Origin: Plectrocnemia conspersa
Lineage: Eukaryota > Arthropoda > Insecta > Trichoptera > Polycentropodidae
Reading direction: 5' to 3'
DNA: 64,000 nucleotides
Assembly: GCA_009617715.1 (NCBI GenBank)
Contig: VTFK01000205.1
Span: forward strand, 434,001 to 498,000
In this document: positions 9,805 to 21,900 of the stretch, piece by piece
How positions within the stretch are numbered: position 1 is the first letter of the stretch
How the letters are laid out: every line of letters begins with the position of its first letter
Program-made: the position numbers and the translations under genes
The notes under the pieces: model-generated
Seen by the model: only the letters and a program-made list of their open reading frames with translations
Told to the model about the DNA's origin: nothing
The model's database searches: none

Positions 9805-12800
9805 GTCGAGGAAGGGGGAGAAGCGAATAAAAGGGGCATCAGAGTGGGAGATATACTTATTGAAATCAACGGAATGGCTACCAATAAATTAAACTTAAAA
9901 GAAGCTAACGCGATCGTCGACTCAAATGACAGCATGGATTTATTAGTCACAAAGTAATTATTAAGATTGTGTAATAGCTGTGCTTGGTGAATATTAATAT
10001 TTATATACGATTTAGCGTTTTAGACGAAGAAGCTAAAGAACTGGAAGAACTCGCTAACAAAGAAGAACAAGAGTTTTTGTCTACGAGGGTTGATGTTTCA
10101 GAATTGGATTTGCAAGCCCCTAGGCCAGCGCCTCGTCCTGAAATAGCTCAGAGAAAATGCTGGCATCCGATAGTTTTGGACACCAACCCTCCGCCAATCA
10201 TTGAAGAAACAACTGGAGACGAAGTAATATATCACCGTCTAATATAGAACAATAATAAAATGCTCTAATAATTAAATTATTCCAGGAAATGCCTCATAAA
10301 AAGATTTTGCGCAACTTTCGCCAAGCTATGACACACAAAAACCTCGATCCTTCCCCAGAGGTAATCATTTACTTTCTCTGCAACAAATTGATCTCAGGAA
10401 AGAGAAATGTCTAAAAATATTATAAAAGTCGTTTACGTATCGCATTTATGTATATGTAGTGTAAGTAATATAGTATATATAATACGTGTTCTATCGAATT
10501 TGGAATCTTTTTTTGTATACATTATTGTGACGATTGTATTAATAGAGCTAATTATAAGTACGAAAATTTTGAACGCGTTCCTCTTCTATTAATTACCCTG
10601 ATTTGTATAATAGTAATATTTGGAATGTGTTCCCGGATTGTTTCCAACTTGTACATATGTTTTCCGTGGAAATAAAAGACTGTTTACTGAAAATATTTGA
10701 GTTTCCTTTACCTTGAACCTATTCCTTAGTAGCAATTTGAATCACGCATGATATGAAAGTATCTATAAATACAAAATATTATAAATAGAAGATACTAAAG
10801 CATGTAGTACAGTGTTTCCCAGCCTTTTTTATGCCATGCCCCACCGTAGTCTTTTCAAAAGTCATATACCCCACCGGGATCTTTTTTAATAAAACAGTAG
10901 GTAAATTTTCCAAACGTATATTATAATTGAAATAATTACAAAATACAAATTAAAAATGTAAGTAAAATAAAATAAAATGGTAATGCCTAATCCATTATTA
11001 AATTATTAAATTCACTTACGCTTGCTACAAAGAAATTTTTTGTCTGGATCTAACTTGGTTAATTTCAGTCTTAAGCCCCCTCTATTTGTAATATTCAATC
11101 GATTTCTTTTTTTAATGAGTAAATCGCTTATGGCGCTAAAACCACATTCCACTAAATAAGATGATGGAAAGGGTAATAATAAATTTCTAGCATGCAAAGT
11201 AATATTAGGATATTTTGTGTTAGTTTCTTCGCACATCCATGCCATTATTCCTTTTATATTGAATAAATTTGTAATCGAATCATCATTTTTTTTCATTTCG
11301 AAAGTTCTTCTTCATACAAATTTTCATTTGAAATATCTACCAGCATTGGTTGTGTCAACCAAGCTGGAAAATGTATCTCTTTTAAATCAGCAAATCGTTC
11401 TTTAAAATCAGTTGATAAAGTTTGCAGATGGTCCAAAATAACACGTTTAGCATTATCAGTCACTTCACATTTTTGGAGCCAGTAAAATGTTTCAAAATTG
11501 TTGTTAAAAATATTTTTTTTAGATAATTCGATAAAAGTGGTAAATGCAAATATCTTTGCTTTTGCATCGACAAGTGTTTACTCCGATCCTTGAAGTTGGC
11601 TATTTAAAATATTTCATTTTTCAAATATATCAGTTAAATAGCTTACAAATACTTTACCGTCGACCGTCATCAAAAACTTCATATCGGATCGGTTGATTAA
11701 AAAATCACAAAGGGTATCGAATAATTCCATAAATCTTTTTAAGGAATTTCCTTTTGAGAGCCATCTTACTTCAGTGTGAAGTAACAGTCTTACGTGTTCC
11801 GCATTTTGTTCTTCACAAAATAACTTGAAGAGACGCTCAGATTTAGCATTAGTTTTAATCATATTGATACACTTTATAACGGAATTTAGTACCTCGTTTA
11901 GAACAGGTGAAATGTATTTAGCCACCAAGTTTTCCCTGTGAATAACACAATGCACCACAGTCATATCTGGATTCTCGTCTTTCATTAATTTTAAGCAGCC
12001 ATTTTTATTTCCCATCATATTGGGAGCACCATCTGCAGCACAAGATATTATATTTTTCATTGGTATATTTTTAACATCTAAATATTCTTTTAGCTTATTA
12101 AATATATCTTTGGAGGTAGTGGTGCTTTCTAATGATTTGCAGAATAACATTTCTTCTGCAAATTCTCTTTTATCAATATATCTTACGTAAGCTTGCAACA
12201 CGGCTTTACTGTCTCTCAAAGTTGATTCATCCATTTGTAGTGAAAATTTTCTTGTTTTCAGCTTTTCAACAAGTTGGATTTCAACGTTTTCACTCAATTC
12301 ATCTATTCTTCTGCAAACAGAAGTGTTGCTGAGGGGCATAGCCTTCACGAGTTTGTCATCTTGTTGTAGAACTGTTTTAAGAAATGCTGATATTGATGGC
12401 TTGATTAGATCCTCTCCTATAGTATGGTTTTCCACATTTAGCGATGAGCAATGAAATTTGGTAACTAGCCTCAAGACTACGATCAATACTTGCAGTTTGT
12501 GCACAAAATAGATTTGTTAATGTTGTTCGTTTTCCAAATTTTTCTTTAAGATTTTGAAAGAAAATAATATCTGAATTAATATGAGTACTATGTTTCGCTG
12601 TGCTTCAAGACGACCTCGTTTCATTGTTTCATTGGTAAAGGATTTCTCACACAGAAGACAAAAAGGTAGGCATTCGTCATGCCCAGCAGGTATAAATCCA
12701 AATTTTAAGAAATCCTACGCACGTGGGTATATTTAGTCGTGAACGAGCAAATTATATTTCTATTTGGAATATTTGATAATTTCCGACGTGTCCCATCTCT

Positions 12801-13993
12801 GAAGCGTGGTGTCCCATCTCTAAAGCGTGGTGCCCCACCTCTGAGGCGTGGTGCCCCACCGGTGGGGCGTACGCCCCACCGTGGGAAACACTGATGTAGT
12901 AGATATTATATTAATTTATTTCATATAGACATGATCTGTATTGCAGAAAATTGCTTCAGAACAAGAAGAATCAGTAGAAGAGATATATGAAGAACCTACA
13001 GGTTAAATAGAATTTGTTTTATTTTACATAATAGCAATTTTATCAACTTAATTAAACGAGAGCGTGCATAGTATTGACATAATTGAGGCGTTTCGATCTA
13101 GCGCAGATATTGCTCAAGAATTGTCGATGGAAGAACAATTGCGAATCATGCAACGTCAATTGGCAGCTCTATGCACATTACCAGCAACCTTGCACAAGTC
13201 TTTGGCGGCCGTCACCGAAAAGATAAATAAACTGCTTCCCCCGGATCCAGAACCAGAACTAGAACCAGAATCTGAACAAGAAGTATTTGTATCTATAATT
13301 AGCTAAAAAAACATATTTTTTTCTTATTACTTTTTTTTTATTTTAAGATTGATCCAGATGAGTATTATCAAGAAACGACAGAAGAAGATTACACACATGG
13401 TATTATTTTATTACACTCAATTATATTCAACAGATTTGGTTATCTTAAATGTATGTTATTCAGATGACCTGTCCATGAAAGAAACGACTGAAGACGACTT
13501 GGACACAAGCGAAAAGGTCGATACAGAAGAATCAATCCAAGTTGAAGAAGAAGAAGAAGAGATAGAGCCAGAACCAGTGCTGACTCCAGAAGATATAGAG
13601 CGATTGGAAAAACTGAGAAAGGTATGTATCGATTTTTTAAGCACTTAAATCATCGATTAATTATTTAATAAACAATAAAAAAATTGCAGATGGAACAATT
13701 AAACAGAGCTTGGCCATGGGGAGACGAAATAAAACCAGTGTATAAGTAAGTATGGGTATTTATCCATAAATTATAAAAGTTAATATTCATTTCTGCCTTT
13801 ATCTTACAGAATTTCAGATCGCTATAAAGTGTCTAATTCTAAGATGTTCAATAATAAGTAAGATATAATTAATAATAATATATAATTTATTACAATTTTC
13901 AGATTTACACATGAATGACAAAATTTATGTTACAGAATTCAAGACATTGAGAGCAAAATGGTTTTGAGAAAAGCTTCTAATTTAATGGATTAA
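9805..13993 (+). CDS. PDZ-domain protein, 5'-partial, ten exons
   Basis: Exons: 9805-9953, 10016-10223, 10286-10360, 12947-13001, 13107-13282, 13348-13399, 13464-13621, 13690-13745, 13810-13857, 13936-13993 (TAA). All junctions are GT/AG and phases agree, giving 344 codons. The first exon is the second half of a PDZ domain: VEEGGEANKRGIRVGDILIE, then ING and a final LLVTK. PDZ domains bind protein C-termini and scaffold complexes, often at the cytoskeleton. The rest is acidic and Glu/Pro-rich (LEELANKEEQE, PDPEPELEPESEQE, VEEEEEEIEPEP) with a basic C-terminal tail and no second domain seen. The gap before the Val at the domain midpoint resembles the split PDZ of Zasp/Cypher-type proteins, but no LIM domain is present, so the subfamily stays open. 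The start codon and first half-domain are not visible in the window. Intron 3 carries a hAT transposon. Confidence 0.8.
10671..10676 (+). terminator. Possible alternative poly(A) signal in PDZ intron 3
   Basis: AATAAA about 310 bases after the third exon of the PDZ gene, followed by T/G-containing sequence, could end a short transcript. The site lies upstream of the transposon in the same intron. Confidence 0.3.
10810..12893 (-). mobile_element. hAT-family DNA transposon with 8-bp target duplication
   Basis: The left end starts CAGTGTTTCCCAGCC and the right end reads GTGGGAAACACTG, giving inverted termini CAGTGTTTCCCA. ATGTAGTA flanks it on both sides (10802-10809 and 12894-12901). An 8-bp duplication is diagnostic of hAT insertion. 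The right subterminal region (about 12787-12880) has four tandem units of about 21 bp of the type GTGTCCCATCTCTAAAGC, and the left end carries GCCCCACCG-like partners. Such subterminal repeats are usual transposase-binding sites. It sits inside an intron of the PDZ gene, in antisense orientation. Intact ends and duplication suggest a not very old insertion, though its gene is broken. Confidence 0.95.
11012..12720 (-). pseudogene. hAT transposase (ZBED5/SCAND3-like), frameshifted
   Basis: Read on the minus strand: a zinc-finger-like start (CLLCEKSFTNETMKRGRLEA, about 12620-12680), then the core from HTIGEDLIKPSISAFLK through SLQMDEST, ISCAADGAPNM, VVHCVIHRENL and LLLHTEVRWLSKG, and finally the C-terminal dimerisation block PSSYLVECGFSAISDLL (about 11110-11160). 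This order fits hAT transposases related to ZBED5/SCAND3-like proteins. The frame breaks after the zinc finger (about 12590), again near 12440, and between about 11580 and 11300, where at least one stop or shift separates core from C-terminus. The gene cannot make a full transposase as read. Confidence 0.9.
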
Positions 13994-14010
13994 ACATGTA
14001 ATTTTATTTT

Positions 14011-14016
14011 AATAAA
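14011..14016 (+). terminator. Poly(A) signal of the PDZ gene
   Basis: AATAAA 18 bases after the TAA stop, the first canonical signal downstream. Confidence 0.55.
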
Positions 14017-15570
14017 CACGTTCTAAAAATATTTATTTATTTTTTATATATACTATATATAGTTTTTTTATATTATTTAATCATCCATTACAAAATTATA
14101 TAATTACAAGGAATAACAATATTAGATACAAAAACAATCTACAAAGCAAAATAAAAATACATAAATAAACTATCTAAAAATCTTAGCTTTGGACTACAAA
14201 ATACGACTTCTTTGCCTGTTTTTATTTTATATTTTTTATATTTAATTATTTTTAAGTATAAGACAAATTATTGATTTATAACCATGTTCTACTTTACAGG
14301 AAAAAATATACTATTAGCGATAACAAGATAAGACAAATAGAAAATAATTTTACAAATTAAAATGAAAATACATAAATTCATTATTTAATCATTAATCTCA
14401 AGAATTAAACAATTACTTGACTATGGACCTAGATCTACTAAAAAAATAAATTGTATACCTTTACAACATTTTATTTATTTGTGTTTAGACATTAAATGTT
14501 TATAATTAAATTTGTTCAAATTCATTGATTCTAGAGACTAGTATTTATATTATTTTCCATTAAGATGTTATGATTTTTTTAATTGATTGTATTAAAAATA
14601 TACTATGAAGTTTTTTTAGATAAGTAAAGAAAGGTGTGTTACTTCTATCGCTGTATTTTAAATGAAGTTTAAAAGCGCTGTTGAATTTTAGGGCCGCAAA
14701 GGCAGCAAGCCTCTTGGAGCTTAATTTTGCGATATGCTTAAATATAAAATTAAAGGTTAACAATATTCCTTTTACAGGCACTGGCCGTTAGAAGAGTGTT
14801 GAAAAATTAAAATATAAGATATTCATCATCTTATTACTTTTTTAACAATTACCAAAAAACTACTTACATGAATTAAGGAAAAATTGAAAATGTGTAATAA
14901 AAGAGCATATGAAACAATAATTTAAAGGAGCACGTAAAACAATATTAAAATTATATGTATGTATATGTGATTAAATTTTTAAATACCACTTGTTTGATAG
15001 AAGGCAAAAAGTTAAGGCTGATTTACACGATGCCAGTCGGCACAAAAACATTGTCATTATGGTTGAGATATTAATAAAGTATGTTTAATTTTCATTGCAT
15101 GGTCTGGTTGAAAACTTACACTATCAATAAGCCCCGCTCTCGATCACTGCGCTGTTAAAATAAATTAATTTGATATAGGCGGCGCTTTCACCGGCGTTGA
15201 ATATTATAATAATTTTTTCGGACCACTTTTTTAGTTCCCGATATTTGCATAGTCGAAGATGTATTGATATTTTCTGAAGCGATTATCTATTTTTCAATAT
15301 TAATATTAAAATCTTAAACTATTCCCCATCATATATGTATAATACAGCGCTTCTTCCAATCCACAGGATATTTTTGGAATAGATTATTTGTTATCGTCTT
15401 AATCTCCTTTATGCTCACAAAAAATTGTCCCCTAAATATCTTCCTTATCTGCGTAAAAATAAAAAAATTGAAAGGGGCCATATATGGTAAATATAGTGAT
15501 TGCCGTTTTAAGCCAAAACATACAAATTATTAGTGAAGTGTAAGCCAAAAATATGATACAAATATTATAA
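14017..15570. other. AT-rich intergenic DNA
   Basis: No gene seen. A short GC-richer block near 15025-15210 (contains CACGATGCCAGTCGGCAC) may be a MITE fragment, but no second end was found. Confidence 0.45.
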
Positions 15571-15682
15571 TTTTGTACTTTAACCCATCTCTACAAATTA
15601 TCGATGAACTTGTAAACATGTTTTTTAATATTTATCTAGATAAGATTAATCATATCTGTGACCCTTACCCAACTACGAATGA
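15571..15682. repeat. Dispersed repeat, copy A
   Basis: The stretch from TTTGTACTTTAACCCATCTC to TGTGACCCTTACCCA parallels 17441-17564 in the same orientation: a TACTTTAACC start, CTCTACAAA, ATCGATGAA, TTTAATATTTATCT and a TGTGACCCTTACCCA end. The family is unknown and no coding is seen. Confidence 0.7.
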
Positions 15683-16404
15683 AGTGGAGGCGTTCGCCTT
15701 TGGCCCTCCGGTTAGATTAAGGCTTTGAAATAATTTCATTACAGGAAATAAAATTATTATTGATCCATATTAGTGAGATTATACAAATAAACAATTAATA
15801 AAAAAAGTCAAACTATATGATATAAAATGATAATTTTAATATTACAATCACTGTAAATAATTTTCTAAGTGCATGACATTTCCGAGAAGCCTAAATAGTT
15901 AATTGAATTAAGCTGTTATTGGAATTCAACTAAATGTTTATGAAACTTCATAGCCCTTTTATAGAGAAAAGTTGAAAGGTTAACGAAAGTACCAAATATT
16001 CGCAAATTTGTTAATGATAGAAAGCTAGAAAGTACACTGTGCGTTTCGTTTTGTAATCACTTACAGTTCTAATCGAAAAAAGTTTAAAGCTTTTTAAAAC
16101 AACTAAACATATTGGCGCAATTATGTTGCAATAACTATCATAAGCATTTAATTACATTTTAGAAAAAAAATCGTCATCATTCAGTAGGAAAATAAATGAC
16201 TGTAAAATTAAATATATATGTATATATATTTATTGCATTTTTTAATGTGTAATAAATATAACTATATTACATTATTATATTTATTCATAATAAATTTGGA
16301 CTCCAAATTTTATTTGGGCCAGCCTGTTATCGTAATTATACTACTATTTATAGAGTTGTCCACAAAATAAAATAAATTGAATTAAAAAAATATAAGTTTG
16401 ATTC
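15683..16404. other. AT-rich intergenic DNA, nothing recognised
   Basis: No frame or element could be supported. Confidence 0.45.
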
Positions 16405-16471
16405 GCGCGGCAATGTCAGGGTTGTATTGCGCGGAATTGTCTTGCGCGGCTATGTCGGCGCGGCTTTGTCT
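16405..16471. repeat. Short GCGCGG...TGTC tandem-like repeat
   Basis: GCGCGG followed by T/A-rich bases and TGTC recurs at 16405, 16429, 16444 and 16458 in an otherwise AT-rich region. It could be a small regulatory or element-terminal array. Confidence 0.5.
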
Positions 16472-16851
16472 GATCCCCGAAATCAGACATTCGTTGCTAA
16501 TTTTACGTACGTATACATTTAAATATAATAATATTTGTGTAAATTTAATCAAAGGGTACAATTTTTTAACGCTTTTCTAAAAAAAAAAACAGTAAGACAT
16601 TAAAAGTTTTAAAATACTTTATGATCCCAATAATTTATAAAAGTGTTGTGAGATTTGTCCAAAAGTGGTTATTTGGATATGGGTGTATAATTTCCAATAT
16701 CTTAAGACATGAAGCAAACATACGCATCTGGAACCGAAAAACAAAAAAATAATGGAAATAGAGCAAATCTCGCTTAATCAAACAAAATCGTTGAATGCGT
16801 TTGTTTTTTTTTAAATAAATATCGAATAATGAATAAAAAATAACATAATAA

Positions 16852-16983
16852 AAAGAATATATCGAAGAACAACCGGCAGAATGCGATCAAATAGAAAATA
16901 TTCTAAAACAACCAATAGAGGAAATATTAGGCAACAATGAAGTACAAGAGTTGTATCTGATAAAATGGTACAGTATTTTTTAA
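16852..16983 (+). CDS. Exon-like short frame, unidentified
   Basis: A 43-codon frame closed by TAA at 16981 has coding character: EYIEEQPAECDQIENILKQP, then IEEILGNN and VQELYLIKWY. A GT donor candidate follows the TAC at 16972. The ending (ELYLIKWY) loosely recalls a chromodomain strand (EYLIKWKGY), but the rest does not fit well. The acidic style resembles the PDZ gene upstream, yet that gene already ends at 13993. It could be an exon of an unseen gene, a relic or chance. Confidence 0.25.
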   Translation, partial: KEYIEEQPAECDQIENILKQPIEEILGNNEVQELYLIKWYSIF

Positions 16984-17440
16984 TTACTATACTATGAAAT
17001 ATTAGAGATATAACGTCACTGAGTGTAAAAAATAATACATACCTTAAAAAGATTTCAATGAATAATTTCTATTGTTTAATTTTGAAAATGGTTATTTTTT
17101 TCAGAAACTAGTAAATGTGTTTATTGTTATGTGTGTAATTTTTTGTGTGTAAAACTACTATATAAAAGTTTAAGCGTTTCGAATCACAAAAATATAAATG
17201 CACTCTAAACTACAAAACAATAAAAGACTCAGTCAAGACGTAAATGTAAAACATATAACAAAAGTGCGAGCCAAATACTTGCTCATTATTATGCCAAATA
17301 ATAAATTTTGTAGGACAAAACATTGCAACGAATTAATAAAACGAGTCATTCGTTACAGACGATTAAAGGCGTGAATTTGTTCAATTCCTTTTTTATTGTA
17401 TATAACCGACATAACTAGTATAGTAAATCCGCTAGACGTT
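16984..17440. other. AT-rich stretch, nothing recognised
   Basis: No gene or element could be supported. Confidence 0.4.
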
Positions 17441-17564
17441 ACTTTTTGGTACTTTAACCACTCTCTACAAAGCAACCAAACTATCGATGAAATTTTTTTT
17501 AACATATTTTTAATATTTATCTTCATAAAAGTAATCTCGTTTGTGACCCTTACCCAGTCTCGCA
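17441..17564. repeat. Dispersed repeat, copy B
   Basis: Direct-orientation partner of 15571-15682, sharing TACTTTAACC, CTCTACAAA, ATCGATGAA, TTTAATATTTATCT and TGTGACCCTTACCCA with small indels. A short related stretch (TGTGACCCTAACC) appears near 56440. Confidence 0.7.
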
Positions 17565-17720
17565 CGTTTGTGTTGTTATATATTGTATTATCAGTGCGTC
17601 TAGGGAAATTGACCCTTCAACTTTCATTGATTAAAAATTGGTATAAATACCCTTGTATAGCCACAATCCACACAAAGACCTTACGCTAAGCTTGAATCGG
17701 TAACTAGTGAGCGGTACGGA

Positions 17721-17985
17721 TCAGGTTGTCAACTGACTTAAAGCTTCAAGGTAATATTCTTTATCGACTTTGTAGAATTTGTAGTATAATATACCGTTGT
17801 AATCAAATAAAACAGGAAGGAGCATCTTCGAATTCGATCGAACTTGGCGTGCCTTTTTTATTCTTGCCTCTTCGGCGCGCTTCCATTGAGACGATCGGAT
17901 GTCATAACCATATACCCACGATGCACCACCTGTTATGATAATTTGGAGCAATTCTAAGTTGTCAGCGATTACATTCAACAATTTC
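17721..17985 (-). pseudogene. mariner transposase fragment
   Basis: The minus frame reads ITGGASWVYGYD, SSQWKRAEEARIKKARQVRS, then LLPVLFDYNGIL and DKEYYLEAL. This is the middle of a mariner transposase (family pattern ITGDESWVYGYD...SSQWK...KKARQ...FDYRG...YYLEVL). The catalytic Asp in the TGDESW block is Gly here, and both flanks are missing, so it is an inactive remnant of about 86 codons. Confidence 0.92.
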
Positions 17986-18225
17986 TTAAATTATATTTAT
18001 TTTTATATATACAATCGTTTTATATCGTTAATGTTAATTATGTTAATTAATGTTATTATTAATGTTAAGAATATATTAAAAGTTTGTACAATCCAGTAAC
18101 CCATTGTTTGGACATTGCATACTCGCCAAAACCCTTCTTCGACATTTACACTCTTTTACTGAAATTTGTAAAAAAAATAACGCTAATTGTTTGATAGTCA
18201 TATAAAAAAATCGCTGAACGTGACA

Positions 18226-18296
18226 ACATGTGTCATAAACACAAACTACGCGTCTAATATTGCTGACAATTGACATGGATATCACAATAGTACTAA
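18226..18296. repeat. Dispersed repeat with ACTACGCGT core, copy 1
   Basis: AACACAAACTACGCGTCTAATATTGCTGACAATTGACAT-type sequence is matched at 28402-28460 (AACGCAAACTACGCGTCCAATATAGCTAATAATTGACAT-type) in the same orientation. The element type is unknown. Confidence 0.55.
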
Positions 18297-18906
18297 TATA
18301 AAAAATATACTTATGCAAAAATTAAAAGCGCATATATAAATACATTTTATAAAAAAATATTTTTGTACCAGAAAATAATAATAGTTTCAAATCACTTTTT
18401 AGTATAAGAAGTTTTTATTTTTTAGCTGATAACTAGTAATTACACATTTCCTGATTACATTCTTCCGTTTTTGTGGTTTTCCTGCTAATAACTAGTAAAT
18501 TAAAACATTATCACGAATTTAAAAATAAAAATAAAAAAAAATATTTTGCCACAAATAATTTAAAACTTAAATGTTTTTGTACGCAATAAAATTTAGTGTA
18601 ACATGATATACAATTATATACAAATATTATATCATAATTTAATGTTCATTAGTAATATGGTACTACCTATTTTTATTTTTAACGATGTTGATACTGGTGA
18701 CCGATAAGAAATCAAAGTTGACGCCCGTCTTACTTTTTTTTTCAATAAACCATTATAGTTTTTTATGTGTAGTATAAACCACAAATAATCTTTAAATAAT
18801 GCATATTGCATACTTAAATAACAACGTTAGATTTCAATAAATCCAAAACAAAGTTTGTCGCAGCTGATTAACGTTCTAGTTTAAGTCTCTTCCTTTCGTT
18901 AAGAGA

Positions 18907-21900
18907 ATGGAGTTTCAGCGGTATTGCTTTTTATTGACTTTTATCGTGGTGGTGTTTCACGTCATTCAATCTGTGAATATTTGTCCATCGTGAGTTAGCA
19001 GTTTATGGCATTAAAAGACAAATACCTTATTACACCCATAAATCAGCAATCATACTAACAAACTTAAACAGCAATCTCATACGCGTGCAGAAATTCTATT
19101 CAAATAACATTATACAACAATTTGACACTTTTTACTTAAATATAATGTATTTTTTGTAATATTACTTAAATTGATTTAAACACTTTTACTTTATACAATA
19201 TGATTGTACCAGCGATTGATTATACATAATACATATTTCAATTATTAGAGTAGATTAGATTTTTAAGGTTACTTGTGTTTCTTAACTGTATGCATCACTT
19301 TACTGTTGTACTTGATAATAATACTATATGTCACTAATAATAGATTATCTAATTTATATGTAAAGTTTAATTATGTGCTAATTAAAATCAATCATTAATT
19401 TTTGCTTCAATTTTTATTATTTAACAATTAAATTAAATAATAAGTTATGCACTACTGCAAACCACACATAAATAAAAATATAAACTATAACTTTTTTACT
19501 ACTATATATCATTTTTGACTACTTCATTTTTTTGTTTTGTTATATATTTCAATATACCATTTTTCAAATATTTTAATTTTATTTTAAAACCACTTTTTTC
19601 TGTAATATTTTAAAATAATAGTGGTTTAGGTTGATTAAAGAACTTAGTCTGGATACTCACAAGAACTATTTAAAACAATTTGGTTAAAACTATGGCAGTT
19701 ATTCTGTCCTCAAATTTTATTATATTCTACAGATTTTTAATTTCAATATTATTTTAAAACGTTTTCCAACTTATTACTTTTTCAACAGGGCTACAATTTT
19801 TATATATTTATATTCTGAATAGCAATCTAAAAAAAATATGGCAAATGAATCATTTACACGTTTTTCTATTTTCAATTAAGTTACATAAAAATATCATTTA
19901 AATTACAGCAGTTATCGTGTCTTCAAAAAACACATAAAATTATTTTAAGTTTAAATTCTAATTTTTATTTATTTAATATTTTACGATTTTTTAATTTTTT
20001 AATGGTTGCCATTTTGAAACAAGATGGCGGATCAGTTTTGCTCATTCGCCGACATTTTCGACCAACCAATTTATTTTAAAAAAATAACGCGATACACGGA
20101 TACACTTTTTTAATCATCAATATGGTCTTTGTGGGTCTTGTGCTTATGCTTTTGTCTTGTTAAAAGTTTGAATAAAACTCATTATTTTATGAAACAATAT
20201 TTTTTTAATGTATAATATTTTAAACCTCAAATGCATGGTGTTGCAAATCTGCAACAATTTATTTAAACTATATGTGTAACAAACGCCGAGCCATTGTGTT
20301 TTTAAATTAATCCTATAGATGTCTCTGTACGCGTGATAATGTCATTTAAAAAAATCGTTGTGTGCATTGGGTCACATTTTAGGAATTTCAACATTTGTTT
20401 TCATTGGTGCTAGTGAATATAAATTTAAATAAAATTAATTTATATGCTCCAAAAAGATTAGTCTACCATTGTTTATTTATTTTTAATTTCTATTTTTTGT
20501 AATAGTTGCATAAAATAAACAAAACATGCAGTTGTAAACACTGGCCCATATTGACCAAGAGGAACAGATGCAAAATGGCGAAATGCAATGGAATTTCACA
20601 AACAATGTGTGAAAATTGCTTTAAGAATTTTCACTTGTAAATATTTTTTATATATTTTTAATTTTAATATACTTTGTTCGCGTTATGCATGATGTTGCAT
20701 ATTTAGAACAAACATTTTTTTATAAATATTATCTACAAATAAGCCTAAATATTTTTTTAATTATTTTTGCCGTCATTTTCAGCATAATTTAAAATATTTA
20801 TTTTTTGAATTTGGATAAATCATGCATTTAAGGGTTAATGTTACTAATTTAATGTGAGGTATGCACTTGCAAACAACATATGTTTGAATCTGTATTGATA
20901 ATCACAAGCCATACGTCATTCTATGGAAACGTCACACATCATTATAATCACATGTCGATTGTGCGGCAGTCGCTAAGAGACTGAGAGAGTACGCGGTCTG
21001 TGTCGTGTCGCTTGACACCCATGCTGCCGTTGCAGAAATGAAAATACATGTTTATAATATAATTTAATTTCGTTATTTCACTGGCATTTTAATCTTGTTG
21101 AATAAAAGCCTTATATTTTTAGTCAAATATATTTTTGAATTTTGTGACCCCATAATAGATTCTCCCATTGTTTGACTGTATTGTCTTTTATGGTACATAC
21201 TAAATGTTCTTGTATTTTTTCAGAGATCATAAGATGAAATTGATTGTTGATACCGACGCCGGAACAGATGACGCAATGGCGATTTTTTTACTACTCAGGG
21301 CTGAGAAAATGGCAAAGCTGGATAACAATGCGTATGAAGATATTTATTTCGTATGAATTTATAAAGATAATTCAAGTCATATAAAATACAGCGATAAAAA
21401 TATTTTTATGAAAGTATTTTAATCATGATAATATTTAAAAGTATTGCAATAATATAAATAAAATATTTATTAAAATATTTTTATAAAACTTAGCAAAACA
21501 TTAAATTGTTAATGAAACTCTTTATCTAATTTCTAAACCGAAATTAAATATTTTTTGTTTATGCATAATAATATTAATTATGCAAACTAATTAATATTAA
21601 TCAACATTAAAGGTACATCAAATAATTTATTATTGAAAATTTTGAATGATAAAATTATAATAATTGCAGTAATATATTTATTTTTAACTAGACAGTTTGT
21701 ATAAAAATAAGTATGGCATTTAACTTAAGATATGCTCTAATTTTTTCGATAATTTGTTAACCAGTATCAGCTTGATAGAACCTTTGAATTAAGAATATTC
21801 AATAATATATACATAGTTGAATTATCTAGATTTAAAAATGGAGTAATACAATTCGTTACATAAAATATACTTTATGTACTATAAAATGAATTTATGTAGG

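Noticed and set aside
13456..13644. Minus-strand Ser-rich frame
   Set aside because: Antisense of the Glu-rich seventh exon of the PDZ gene in this window.
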